This document shows positions 43,880 to 52,698 of a stretch of 64,000 nt of DNA, piece after piece. Each line of letters starts with the position of its first letter. Position 1 is the stretch's first letter. The DNA is taken from NCBI GenBank assembly GCA_964462595.1, contig CAYWXM010000060.1:9708-73707 (forward strand), read 5' to 3'. The DNA is from SURF-21 sp964462595 (GTDB lineage Bacteria > Actinomycetota > Geothermincolia > Geothermincolales > RBG-13-55-18). Below the pieces are notes generated by a model, which made no database searches, was not told where the DNA came from, and saw only the letters and a program-made list of their open reading frames with translations. A program made the position numbers and the translations under genes.

Positions 43880-44628
43880 AAAGGATCATCTCGCTGCTCT
43901 TCATAGCCGCGCTGTTCGCGCTCCTGCTCTACGTGGTGGCCTGCATGCCGCCCATGGGTGATCCGGAGAATCCCACGAACTCCAGCGAAGTCATAAGGCG
44001 CTACCTCGAGAAGGCGGAAGAGGAGACGAATACCGTCAACGTGATCACCGGCGTCATCATCAATTACAGGGGCTACGACACCATGGGGGAGGTGTCGGTC
44101 ATCTTCTGCGCCCTGGCGGCTGTGCTGGCCGTGCTGGGCAGGGAGAGGAGGGGGAGGATCTACGCCTACGTCGACCGCTCCAGGGTGCCGTCATCGGTCA
44201 TCGTAAGGACCATGGTGGCCTTCCTGGTCCCCTTCATCGTACTCTTCTCCATCTACACCATCCTGCACGGCGAGATATCGCCCGGTGGCGGCTTCCAGGG
44301 CGGAGCCATTATCGGGGGCAGCATGATCGTCTTCACCACCATATTCGGGCTTTACGAAACTTCGCAGCGCATCCCGCAGCGGTTGCGTTTTCCCCTGGAG
44401 GGCTCGGCGGTGACCATGTTCTTCATAGCCGGGGTGCTGGGATTGGTTGGCGGAGGCAACTTCCTCACCTACGCCTGGCCGAATATCGCGGCCAGCCTTC
44501 AACACGCCGTGGTTGTCTGGCTCACCGTCCTGGTGGAGATAGGGATAGGCCTGGGCGGTGCCATGGTTTTCATATCCATCCTCTTCAGCATGATACGGGA
44601 GGAGGAAGAGATTGCGGTTGTTCCATAA
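43876..44628 (+). CDS. mrpB: MbhE-MnhB fused antiporter subunit
   Basis: A 250-aa protein. The first 95 residues resemble MbhE (the C-terminal piece of MrpA) with RGYDTMGEVSVIFCALAAVL; the rest is MnhB, with HGEISPGGGFQGGAIIGG. Archaeal Mbh has these two on separate genes, so this is a compact fusion. GTG at 43876 overlaps the TGA stop of the previous gene. The end overlaps mrpC by 17 nt. Confidence 0.85.
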   Translation: MKRIISLLFIAALFALLLYVVACMPPMGDPENPTNSSEVIRRYLEKAEEETNTVNVITGVIINYRGYDTMGEVSVIFCALAAVLAVLGRERRGRIYAYVDRSRVPSSVIVRTMVAFLVPFIVLFSIYTILHGEISPGGGFQGGAIIGGSMIVFTTIFGLYETSQRIPQRLRFPLEGSAVTMFFIAGVLGLVGGGNFLTYAWPNIAASLQHAVVVWLTVLVEIGIGLGGAMVFISILFSMIREEEEIAVVP

Positions 44629-45004
44629 TTATCATTACATCGTGGCCATGCTGCTATTCTGCATCGGCATCTACACCGTCATCGTGCGGCGTAATATCAT
44701 CAAGAAACTCATAGGTTTGAATATCATGGAGACCTCGGTGTTCTTCTTCTATATCTCGCTGGGATACCTCGACGGCGGCATCGCCCCCATCCGGGTCGGC
44801 GGCGCCGACCCTTCATACATGGTCAACCCCCTGCCGCAAGCCCTTATCCTCACCGGCATCGTGGTGGCGGTGAGCGTGACCGCTCTGGCCCTGGCGCTGG
44901 TCATCCTGCTCTACCGCCAGTACGGGACGTTGGACGTGGACCGCCTTTTCCGGGACGAGGAGGAAAAGTTGCAGGAGGGCGCGGAGAAGGAAGGCGCCAC
45001 ATAG
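44612..45004 (+). CDS. mrpC: Mrp/Mnh antiporter subunit C (NuoK-like)
   Basis: A 130-aa three-helix NuoK homologue. The Gly/Glu-bearing LIGLNIMETSVFFFYISLG holds the conserved membrane Glu, and PLPQALILTGIVVAVSVTA the third helix. TTG at 44612 is preceded by GGAGGAGGAAGAG. An acidic tail of about 30 residues follows the last helix. Confidence 0.9.
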   Translation: MRLFHNYHYIVAMLLFCIGIYTVIVRRNIIKKLIGLNIMETSVFFFYISLGYLDGGIAPIRVGGADPSYMVNPLPQALILTGIVVAVSVTALALALVILLYRQYGTLDVDRLFRDEEEKLQEGAEKEGAT

Positions 45005-46489
45005 ATGGGAGCTTACCGACATTTTCCCATCTTCATGATCACCCTGCCGATACTGGGCGCGGTGCTCCTGCCCTTCCTGGGCTACCTGCGCGAGAAGTGG
45101 GTGCCCTGGGCGGCGGCGCTGCCCCTGACCGCCTCGAGCGTTCTGGGTGTCCTGCTCATCGGAAAGATACCCGCAGACGGGTATCTGAGCTATCGCATGG
45201 GAAACTGGGAACCACCCTGGGGGATAGAGGTGCGCGTGGATTACGTGGGCCTGTTTCTCATGCTCATCGTCTGCGGCATCAGCCTGCTGGCCCTATTCTA
45301 TTCGCGGCGGTATATCGCCAAGGAGGTCTCGGGAGGCCGCCTTACGGCCTACTACATCCTCTACCTGCTCATGTCCGGGGCCATGCTCGGGTTCACGGCC
45401 ACCGGAGACATCTTCAACCTCTTCGTGTTCATGGAGATACTGGCGATCTCATCCTATGCGCTGGTGGCCATCACCGGCAACCGCAACGCGGTGCGCGCCG
45501 CCTTCAAGTACTTGCTCATGGGGGCGCCCTCTTCGATCATGGTCCTGTTGGCCATTGGTTTTCTCTATTCGGCCACCGGGACGTTGAACATGGCCGACCT
45601 CGCGGGACGCATTGCGGAATCGGGCTACACCGAGGTGCTCATCGTCTCCTACATCCTCTTCGTCATCGGGTTCGGGGTGAAGGCGGCTTTATTTCCCTTG
45701 CACATGTGGCTTCCAGATGCCCATTCCATAGCGCCTTCGCCCATCAGCGCTCTCCTCTCCGGACTGCTGGTCGAGGTGGGAGCATTCGCGATACTGAGGA
45801 TCAGCTTCTCCGTATTTACCACCGGCGCGGAAAACCTCATCGGGGGGACCGTGGACGCGGTGGGCATATTCGCGGCGGCGGCGGTCCTTTATGGGGGGAT
45901 CATGGCCATCCTGCAGAAGGACCTCAAGATGATGATCGCCTATTCCACCGTCAGCCACATAGGCTATATCTTCCTCGGCATCACGGCCATGACCGCCGAG
46001 GGCGTAACCGGGGCCATGTACCACATGCTCGACCACGGCCTGGCCAAGGCCTGCCTCTTCCTGTGCGCCGGCAGTTTTATCTACATGAAGGGATACCGGC
46101 GCATAGAGGACCTCAAGGGAGCCTGGCGGCAGATGCCCTGGACCTGTTTTGCCTTCTCCCTGGCCGCGATGTCGGTGGTGGGAATACCGCCGACGGCCGG
46201 CTTCATCAGCAAATGGTACCTCATCCTGGGCAATATCGAAGGCGGGAATTACCTGTACGTCGTCATCCTGCTCACGGGCTCTATCCTGGCGGCGGTATAT
46301 TGCTTCCGGGTCATATACTACATGTTCTTCCAGTCGGGGGAGGAGGGAGCGTGGGAAGGCGAGTTCCGGGACGCCGCACCCTCCATGCTCTGGCCGGTAT
46401 GGGTTTTGTCCGCGGGCACGCTGTTCTTCGGCGTGTTCTCTTATCTGTTGATACCATCGCTGCTCAAGGCGGCGGAATATTTATTGTGA
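45005..46489 (+). CDS. mrpD: Mrp/Mnh antiporter subunit D (NuoN/L/M family), first paralog
   Basis: A 494-aa membrane protein with about 14 helices. The proton-path residues are visible: Glu in FVFMEILAISSYALVA and Lys in GVKAALFPLHMWLPDAH, with a further Lys in ILQKDLKMMIAYSTVSH. It is the standard MrpD-type subunit next to mrpC. ATG at 45005 immediately follows the mrpC stop. Confidence 0.9.
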   Translation: MGAYRHFPIFMITLPILGAVLLPFLGYLREKWVPWAAALPLTASSVLGVLLIGKIPADGYLSYRMGNWEPPWGIEVRVDYVGLFLMLIVCGISLLALFYSRRYIAKEVSGGRLTAYYILYLLMSGAMLGFTATGDIFNLFVFMEILAISSYALVAITGNRNAVRAAFKYLLMGAPSSIMVLLAIGFLYSATGTLNMADLAGRIAESGYTEVLIVSYILFVIGFGVKAALFPLHMWLPDAHSIAPSPISALLSGLLVEVGAFAILRISFSVFTTGAENLIGGTVDAVGIFAAAAVLYGGIMAILQKDLKMMIAYSTVSHIGYIFLGITAMTAEGVTGAMYHMLDHGLAKACLFLCAGSFIYMKGYRRIEDLKGAWRQMPWTCFAFSLAAMSVVGIPPTAGFISKWYLILGNIEGGNYLYVVILLTGSILAAVYCFRVIYYMFFQSGEEGAWEGEFRDAAPSMLWPVWVLSAGTLFFGVFSYLLIPSLLKAAEYLL

Positions 46490-46508
46490 GGAGCAAAGGG
46501 GGTAGTCG

Positions 46509-48317
46509 ATGTCGGACTCAAGCACGTTCTCGGTAATACCGCTGGTAGCTATGCTGCTGCCCTTGGTCTCGCTGCTGGTCATCCTGGCCATGCCCAAGAA
46601 GGCGAAACGGCTGCGATTGTGGCTCTGTTTCCTGAGCACCCTGGCCACCTTTGGGGTGGTGCTGTCCATGCTGCCGGGTATCCTGGACGGAAACACCTAT
46701 ACCATCAAGCTGGCCAGCGTGGTGGAGGGCCTGGAGATCCGCCTGACCGTGGACACCCTGGGATATTATTTTTCCCTCATCCTTTCCTTCCTCTGGATGC
46801 TTTCCACCCTCTATTCCATATCGTATATCGACCACAAGGAGAACCGCTTCTTCGCCTTCCTGGCCTTGTGCCTGACCTTTCTTCTCGGGTGCGCCTTCTC
46901 GGCTAACATGTTCACCTATTTCATCTTCTACGAGATGATGACCTTCGGCTCCTACCCCCTGATCATCCACGAGGAGACGGCCATGGCGCGAAGGGCAGGT
47001 TACAAGTACCTGGTCTATGCCATCGCGGCGGGCACGGTGCTCTTCTTCGCCGTCGTGGCCCATTACTTCTGGGGCGACGGGCAGATGGGCTTCGGGCAGT
47101 ACGGCGTGCTCAGCCTCGAGCTGGCCGGCCGCGCCGCCCTTACCGCCATCTTCTTCACCTACCTGGCGGGGTTCGGGGTAAAGGCGGCCATCATGCCCCT
47201 GCACGGCTGGGTGCCGGACGCCCACCCGGCGGCGCCGTCCCCGGCCAGCGCCCTGCTCTCCGGCGTCATCCTCAAGGCAGGCGCTTTCGGTATCATCCGC
47301 GTGGTCTTCAACGTATTCGGCGTGGAACTCATGCGGGAACTGAACGTGTTCATCGTCATGGCCGTGCTGGCCTGCATCACCATCGTGGTGGCCTCGGTTT
47401 TCGCCCTTACCCAGGACAACCTGAAGCGCAGGCTGGCCTATTCCAGCATCGGGCAGGTATCCTATATCATCCTCGGTTTGGCCATGCTCACGCAGGACGG
47501 AGCCCTGGGCGGCGTGATGCACCTCACCCATCACGCCCTCATGAAGGGCTGCCTCTTCCTCTGCGCCGGGGTGATCCTGGTGAAGACGGGCAAGAAGAAC
47601 ATCAGCGACATGAAGGGCATCGGCTATAAACTCCCGATAACCATGATCTGTTTCTCGGTGGCCGCACTGGCCATGATGGGCACTCCGCCCTCGGTGGGTT
47701 TCATCACCAAGTGGCTGCTGGGAAGCGGCGCCCTGGAGGGGGGATTGCCGGTTTACGTTATTATTCTGCTGGTCAGCGCCCTGCTGAACGCGGCATATTT
47801 CCTGCCCATCATCTATATCGCTTTCTTCCGCTGGGAGGGTGACGAGGAGGAGGGGCATGGGGAGGGGCACCGCCCCAAGCTCGTGTTCGGCAAGGAGGCA
47901 GACCACCCCTTGATCGTTCCGCTGGTCATCCTGTCCTCCATGGTTATTATCGTGGGCATATGGGTGAACGTCCCGGGATTCCCGTACTCTTTCGCCAGCC
48001 CGGTGGTCGAGGACATATACGGCAGCGAGGTCTCCGGCCACGTTTACCTGGATGAAAACGACAACGGCATATACGACGAGGGCGAGCCGGGAGCGGAAGG
48101 AGCCGTAGTCGATCTGTTGCTGCAGGGCGAGGTGATCGAGACCGCGAGCACCGACGCCGCGGGCCTGTACGAATTCGAGCGCGTGGCGGAAGGGACCTAC
48201 GAGATCGAGCTGGACGAGGAAGGCATGTCCGTCGTCGGCTCCACCCTGATCAGGGGGGTGAGGGTAACAATCGAAGAGGACTTGGTGGTGGAGAAGCCCT
48301 TCCTGGTCCAGCCCTGA
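46509..48317 (+). CDS. MrpD-like antiporter subunit with C-terminal SdrD_B-like beta domain
   Basis: A 602-aa protein. Residues 1-490 are a NuoL/M/N-type antiporter subunit with Glu in FIFYEMMTFGSYP and Lys in GVKAAIMPLHGWVPDAH. After the last helix (residue about 495), residues 505-602 form a beta-rich module with GHVYLDENDNGIYDEGEPG and TDAAGLYEFERVAEGTYEIEL, like SdrD_B or CNA-B-type domains of surface proteins. The acidic loop could bind calcium. No frameshift is needed; both parts are in one open frame. I know of no described Mrp subunit with this domain. Confidence 0.85.
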   Translation: MSDSSTFSVIPLVAMLLPLVSLLVILAMPKKAKRLRLWLCFLSTLATFGVVLSMLPGILDGNTYTIKLASVVEGLEIRLTVDTLGYYFSLILSFLWMLSTLYSISYIDHKENRFFAFLALCLTFLLGCAFSANMFTYFIFYEMMTFGSYPLIIHEETAMARRAGYKYLVYAIAAGTVLFFAVVAHYFWGDGQMGFGQYGVLSLELAGRAALTAIFFTYLAGFGVKAAIMPLHGWVPDAHPAAPSPASALLSGVILKAGAFGIIRVVFNVFGVELMRELNVFIVMAVLACITIVVASVFALTQDNLKRRLAYSSIGQVSYIILGLAMLTQDGALGGVMHLTHHALMKGCLFLCAGVILVKTGKKNISDMKGIGYKLPITMICFSVAALAMMGTPPSVGFITKWLLGSGALEGGLPVYVIILLVSALLNAAYFLPIIYIAFFRWEGDEEEGHGEGHRPKLVFGKEADHPLIVPLVILSSMVIIVGIWVNVPGFPYSFASPVVEDIYGSEVSGHVYLDENDNGIYDEGEPGAEGAVVDLLLQGEVIETASTDAAGLYEFERVAEGTYEIELDEEGMSVVGSTLIRGVRVTIEEDLVVEKPFLVQP

Positions 48318-48335
48318 CACGATGAGGTATAGAGG

Positions 48336-50477
48336 TTGCACGAGACCAAGGTAGCGATATTCGCATATTCCATCCTGCCTGTGCTGGCGATGGCGTTTCC
48401 CATCGCCGGTGCGGCGCTGGCGGCGGCGGCGGGCGAGAAAAGGGCGCGCCTGCGTAACTGGGCCGCGGTGGCCTCGACCGCAGCTACCATGCTCATGGCG
48501 GTCCTCATCCTGACCAGGGTGCTCTCAGACGGTCCGCTTTATTTCAACCTGGACATCATGCGCATCGGCGAGAGTTACGTGTGCAACCTGGAAGTGGACG
48601 CCATGGGCGCGTTCTTCGTATTCTTCTCCTCCGTGCTGTGGTTCGCCGCTTCCATGCACGCCTTCCGCTACATGGAACACGAGCACAAGCGCACCCGCTT
48701 CTTCTTCTTCATGCTGCTCACCGAGGCCGCCACCCTGGGCGTGTTCATGGTGCAGGACTTCTTCAGCCTCTACCTGTTCTTCGAGGCCATGGGCCTTCTC
48801 GCCTACGTGCTGGTAGTCCACTCGGAGACGGACAAGGCGCGCTCGGCGGCGGCGAAATACATATGCATGACCGTGGTGGGAGGCCTGAGCCTCATCGGAG
48901 GCATCTTCTTTTACCTGGGCGGGTCGGGAACGGTGGCCTTCAAGCCCCTGGCGGACAGCGCATGGCTGGGCGGCCCTTTCAGGATCGCTGCCCTTGTTTT
49001 CCTCATCGCCGGGTTCGGGGTCAAGGCCGGAATGCTGCCGCTGCATATATGGCTTCCAGACGCTCATCCCGCGGCGCCATCTCCCGCCAGCGCCCTGCTT
49101 TCCGGGGTGATGATCAAGGCGGGCGCGTACGGTATCCTGCGCACGGCGCTCACCTTTTTCCAGCAGCCGGCCGCGCACGGCACCGAGGTGGTCAGCGGTG
49201 GGCACGCCGCGGAGGGAGCGGCACATATGGCCACCGGCCTGGCGGCCGACATGCGCATGCTGGGGTTCGCCATCATCTGGATAGCGGTGGCCACCATGTT
49301 CGTGGGCATGCTCCTGGCCCTGGTGCAGAACGATATCAAGCGCACCCTGGCTTACTCCAGCGTAAGCCAGATGGGGTACATCCTCTTCGGCATCGGTTGT
49401 ATGACCTATCTCGGCGCGGAAGGGGCCATGGGCATGGGAGGGAGTCTCTATCACATCATCAACCACGCCTTCTTCAAGGGGTGCTTCTTCCTCGCCGCCG
49501 GGTCCGTCCTCTTCTGCGCCCACGAGCTGGACATGTTCAAACTGGGCGGCCTGTGGAGACGTATGCCCCTGACCACGCTTTTCTGGTGCATCGCCGCCCT
49601 GGGTATCATGGGCATACCCCTGTGGGGCGGCTTCGTATCCAAGACGCTACTGCATCATGCCGTGGTTGAGTCGCACGAATTCGCCCTGCACGCCCAGCTG
49701 GCCACCGCGGGCTGGGTTAAAGCGGCGGAGATGATCTTCATCATCACCAGCGGCGGGACCATCGGCTATATCACCAAGATGACCTATTACACTTTTTTCC
49801 GCCGCCCCGATGTGGAACACGTCCATCACCTAGAGCACGTTAAGGAGGCGCCGGCCTGGATGCTCGCGGGAACGGGGCTGCTGGCCGCCGGCGTGTTTTT
49901 CAACGGCCTCTTCCCGGGCGTGCTCCTGAGCAAGCTGGTCGGACCCACCGTACAGACGGTGCCGGGCTTCGATGCCCACATGGCGGCCCATGTGTCCGAG
50001 GTACCCATATTTATCTGGGCGAACGTGAAAGAGGTCCTGATACCCCTGGCCATAGGCATAAGCGTGTTCGTTCTCGGCGCCTGGCCCGATCTCTTGCGGA
50101 GGAAAAGATACGGGCCTGACCTGTTCCACATCCGGCTGCCACGCTGGCTGGGTGTCGATTACTGGTACGTGCACGGCGCGAAAGGATCTCTGGCCATGCT
50201 CTTCGCAGGGCAAAGGACCTATGCACCCATCAAGCTGCGCGTGATAGCTATACTTAGAAGTGGAGCACAAGGCACGGCACACATGGTAAGGGACGTGATC
50301 GCGCCAGCCCTCACGGAGCGGCCTTATACGCGGGTAAGGGACGGCGTGTTGAGGCTGGTGGACCATTCCTCGGAGCGGTTGATGCCGAAGGTAAGGGAAT
50401 ACCAGGGCGATATCGCGGTGGGGGCCCTGGTCCTCGCGGTCTCACTGACCATCTTCCTGATCATGAGGCTCCTGTGA
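48336..50477 (+). CDS. MrpD/NuoL-like large antiporter subunit
   Basis: A 713-aa membrane protein of the NuoL/MrpA-N class. Glu in LYLFFEAMGLLAYVLVV and Lys in GVKAGMLPLHIWLPDAH are conserved. Residues 280-300 hold a His/Ala-rich loop, and about 130 C-terminal residues form a tail with a final helix (DIAVGALVLAVSL). That tail is repeated in the next gene. TTG at 48336 follows GAGGTATAGAGG. It is the third D-type channel of the cluster. Confidence 0.88.
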   Translation: MHETKVAIFAYSILPVLAMAFPIAGAALAAAAGEKRARLRNWAAVASTAATMLMAVLILTRVLSDGPLYFNLDIMRIGESYVCNLEVDAMGAFFVFFSSVLWFAASMHAFRYMEHEHKRTRFFFFMLLTEAATLGVFMVQDFFSLYLFFEAMGLLAYVLVVHSETDKARSAAAKYICMTVVGGLSLIGGIFFYLGGSGTVAFKPLADSAWLGGPFRIAALVFLIAGFGVKAGMLPLHIWLPDAHPAAPSPASALLSGVMIKAGAYGILRTALTFFQQPAAHGTEVVSGGHAAEGAAHMATGLAADMRMLGFAIIWIAVATMFVGMLLALVQNDIKRTLAYSSVSQMGYILFGIGCMTYLGAEGAMGMGGSLYHIINHAFFKGCFFLAAGSVLFCAHELDMFKLGGLWRRMPLTTLFWCIAALGIMGIPLWGGFVSKTLLHHAVVESHEFALHAQLATAGWVKAAEMIFIITSGGTIGYITKMTYYTFFRRPDVEHVHHLEHVKEAPAWMLAGTGLLAAGVFFNGLFPGVLLSKLVGPTVQTVPGFDAHMAAHVSEVPIFIWANVKEVLIPLAIGISVFVLGAWPDLLRRKRYGPDLFHIRLPRWLGVDYWYVHGAKGSLAMLFAGQRTYAPIKLRVIAILRSGAQGTAHMVRDVIAPALTERPYTRVRDGVLRLVDHSSERLMPKVREYQGDIAVGALVLAVSLTIFLIMRLL

Positions 50478-50562
50478 TCCGGGATGGCGGCTTGATGATA
50501 AGAATGAAAGAGCTTACAGAGGCGATGTGCGTTAAAGAATATGCCTGAAGGTTGAGAGGGGT

Positions 50563-51033
50563 ATGTACGTGTCTTTCATGGCGGGAGCCGGCAGCAGGAC
50601 GTTGCTGCACACGATCGCTGTACACCTCGCGGCGGCTGCGAACGGCACATTCGCGCGGGATTTCTTCGCAATCCTGGTGGCGGCGCTGGCCGGGGTGGCG
50701 GTACTGGTCTATGCGGCAGCATCCGGCCTCTTCGAGCTGAAGCTCTTCAAATTCGATCCATATTCCCTCAAGCTGCCCAGGGAGTCGAAGGTGGAATACT
50801 GGTACACGCGGGCGGCAAAGAGCTTCGAATCCTTCCTTGCCAGCGGGGGGTGGAGCTATGCCAAGGCAAAGAAACAGGCCAGGGTCAGGATGAAGCGGGA
50901 CTGGAGGAACATGCGCAAGCAGACCCGTGTAGTCCTGCCCGAGGCCGTGAAGAAGCTGAACCGCGATATCGCCCTGGGGGCATTGGCGATCGCCATCGTG
51001 CTGGTTGCCCTGATCGTGGTCAGCCTGCTTTAG
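50563..51033 (+). CDS. membrane protein related to the tail of the 713-aa antiporter subunit
   Basis: A 156-aa protein with one or two helices near residues 30-58 and a final helix at about 138-156. Residues about 65-156 resemble the tail of the preceding subunit: LPRESKVEYWYTRAAKSF against LPRWLGVDYWYVHGAKGS, and DIALGALAIAIVLVAL against DIAVGALVLAVSLTIF. I recognise no named family. It is probably an accessory or anchor subunit of the complex, produced by duplication of that tail. Confidence 0.7.
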   Translation: MYVSFMAGAGSRTLLHTIAVHLAAAANGTFARDFFAILVAALAGVAVLVYAAASGLFELKLFKFDPYSLKLPRESKVEYWYTRAAKSFESFLASGGWSYAKAKKQARVRMKRDWRNMRKQTRVVLPEAVKKLNRDIALGALAIAIVLVALIVVSLL

Positions 51034-51087
51034 TTTGCCGTTCATACTGGCCTGGCGTGTTTAGCCGGAGTTCAAAGACAGGGGGAG

Positions 51088-51327
51088 ATGATGAAAAAAG
51101 CGCTTACTCTTTTTGTGTTCGTCGCGGCCGTGCTATTGTTAGTGGGAAATATCGCTCCTGCTTCAGCCCAGGAGGAGGGCGATACGGGGGATGGGGGAAG
51201 CAGCGGGCTGCGCCTGGTTGTCATCATCGCCGCCATCTGGCTGGTCATCATGGCCGCCGTTGTCACGGTAGTCATGATCACCAGGAGGAAATCGGGAGAG
51301 GAAGATCGGGAAAGTCGCGAGGTATAG
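51088..51327 (+). CDS. small exported single-pass membrane protein
   Basis: A 79-aa protein of unknown function. It has an N-terminal signal-like segment (MMKKALTLFVFVAAVLLLVG, followed by APASAQEEG), a short acidic Gly-rich stretch and one membrane helix (LVVIIAAIWLVIMAAVVTVV) with a charged tail. GGGGGAGATG precedes the start at 51088. It lies between accessory genes of the antiporter cluster, so it may belong to it. Confidence 0.6.
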   Translation: MMKKALTLFVFVAAVLLLVGNIAPASAQEEGDTGDGGSSGLRLVVIIAAIWLVIMAAVVTVVMITRRKSGEEDRESREV

Positions 51328-51363
51328 AAGTAAGGCATGGCCGGAAAGAAAGGGTGATATTGC

Positions 51364-51813
51364 ATGGATGAGAAGCTGAACACGACATCGCGGTGGCTGC
51401 TGGCCCTGGCTGTCATCCTCATACCGTTGACGGCGATAGCGCTCGTCTCGGGTGCTTGGGGAGTGAACTACCAGTTCGATACGAACCAATGGATACGTTA
51501 CCTTATTTTCGCCTCCTGGATACTGCTGGCGATTTCCGCGGTAACGGGGATTGCTAACCTCATCAATCCGCCCGAGCTGGAGTCGGAGAAAGCGGTGACG
51601 CCCGCGCCAGCTGGTGGATCGCTGGAGGTAGAGGACGACGAGGACGGGGAGGATACGAGCAGCACCGACAAGGAAAAGGTGAAGCCGGCTTTCAACGCCG
51701 CTTATGCTTTCACGCTGGCACAGGCATGTTCTTTCGCGTTGGGCTTGATACTCTACGTGGCCTACATGTCCTGGATGATTCTCGGGCTGCAGGCATATCC
51801 CACGGGGTTTTAG
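51364..51813 (+). CDS. hypothetical four-helix membrane protein
   Basis: A 149-aa protein that I do not recognise. It has two helices before residue 66, an acidic cytoplasm-like loop (DDEDGEDTSSTDKEKVK) and one or two helices after residue 100. It starts at ATG 51364 after GGGTGATATTGC. Being in line with the antiporter genes, it is probably cotranscribed. Confidence 0.6.
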   Translation: MDEKLNTTSRWLLALAVILIPLTAIALVSGAWGVNYQFDTNQWIRYLIFASWILLAISAVTGIANLINPPELESEKAVTPAPAGGSLEVEDDEDGEDTSSTDKEKVKPAFNAAYAFTLAQACSFALGLILYVAYMSWMILGLQAYPTGF

Positions 51814-51825
51814 AGATAACCGGGC

Positions 51826-52557
51826 ATGGGGGAATACCTGCGCCGTTTTTATCGCGATAACGTGGATGCTGAGGGCTTAATATCCTTCCGCGTAGTACGG
51901 AGAGAGAGCGACCTGAACATTTTCGCGGAGCGCGACCTCGCCGCCGAGGCGCGCTCTTCGCTTGCGAGCCACCGCACGGACCTCGAGGAATTCATCTCTC
52001 GCCAGCCACGCTTCCGCACCGCCCGCGGTCCCCATGAAGTGCCCACGGACTCGCCGCCGGTTGTGAGGCTCATGGCGGATGCGGCGGCCAGGGCGGGAGT
52101 CGGCCCCATGGCCGCTGTCGCGGGAGCTATAGCTGACATGGTGGGAAAAGACCTCCAGCCCCTGTCCCCGGAGATCATAGTGGAGAACGGGGGGGATATA
52201 TTCATCCGCTCGGAGCGCGAGAGGCACGTGGGTATCTTCGCCGGGAAATCGCCGCTGAGCGGGCGCGTGGCGCTGAAGGTCCCCGCCACCCCCTCCCGAG
52301 GGCTTGGCGTATGCACTTCCTCCGCGACGGTTGGCCCGTCCTACAGCGCGGGGAGGGCGGATTCGGCGCTGGTGGTGGCGGAAAGCGCCGCCCTGGCGGA
52401 CGCCGCTGCTACCGTTCTCGGTAACCGAGCCAAGACGGAAGGGCATATCGAGGAGGCCCTGGGCGCCGCCGCCGCGATCGATGGGGTAGTGGGCTGCCTG
52501 GTGATAATCGGCGACCGCCTGGGGGTGCGGGGCGACGTGGAACTGGAGAAGACCTAG
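51826..52557 (+). CDS. UPF0280 family protein (ApbE-superfamily-like)
   Basis: A 243-aa cytoplasmic protein. The signature VGPMAAVAGAIADMVG, followed by ENGGDIFIRSE and VCTSSATVGPSYS, is typical of UPF0280, a distant relative of ApbE flavin transferases. In methanogens the family is near methyl-transfer genes, but its activity is not known to me. It starts 12 nt after the previous gene. It ends next to repeat copy C. Confidence 0.82.
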   Translation: MGEYLRRFYRDNVDAEGLISFRVVRRESDLNIFAERDLAAEARSSLASHRTDLEEFISRQPRFRTARGPHEVPTDSPPVVRLMADAAARAGVGPMAAVAGAIADMVGKDLQPLSPEIIVENGGDIFIRSERERHVGIFAGKSPLSGRVALKVPATPSRGLGVCTSSATVGPSYSAGRADSALVVAESAALADAAATVLGNRAKTEGHIEEALGAAAAIDGVVGCLVIIGDRLGVRGDVELEKT

Positions 52558-52590
52558 CCCCGCTTTCGCATACGCGGGCGCACTATCGCC

Positions 52591-52684
52591 ACGTATACGT
52601 GCCAGGCCAGGCCTGGCTTCGCCAGGACTGGCGCTGGACACTGTTGCGCCGCCCTGCGAGCGGCGCAATCGCTTACGCGATGCA
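52591..52684 (+). repeat. Dispersed intergenic hairpin repeat, copy C
   Basis: Left end ACGTATACGTGCCAGGCC at 52591-52608; right end CGCTTACGCGATGCA at 52670-52684, identical to copy B. The core folds as GCGCCGC-CCTGCGA-GCGGCGC, with a different sequence but the same pairing. It lies between convergent genes, where it could also serve as a bidirectional terminator. Confidence 0.75.
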
Positions 52685-52698
52685 TTCCTGTCGTGACC

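Noticed and set aside
42548..45004. Membrane-bound NiFe hydrogenase operon
   Set aside because: The Mbh-like gene order suggested it, but there is no large or small hydrogenase subunit with Ni-binding Cys motifs in the window.
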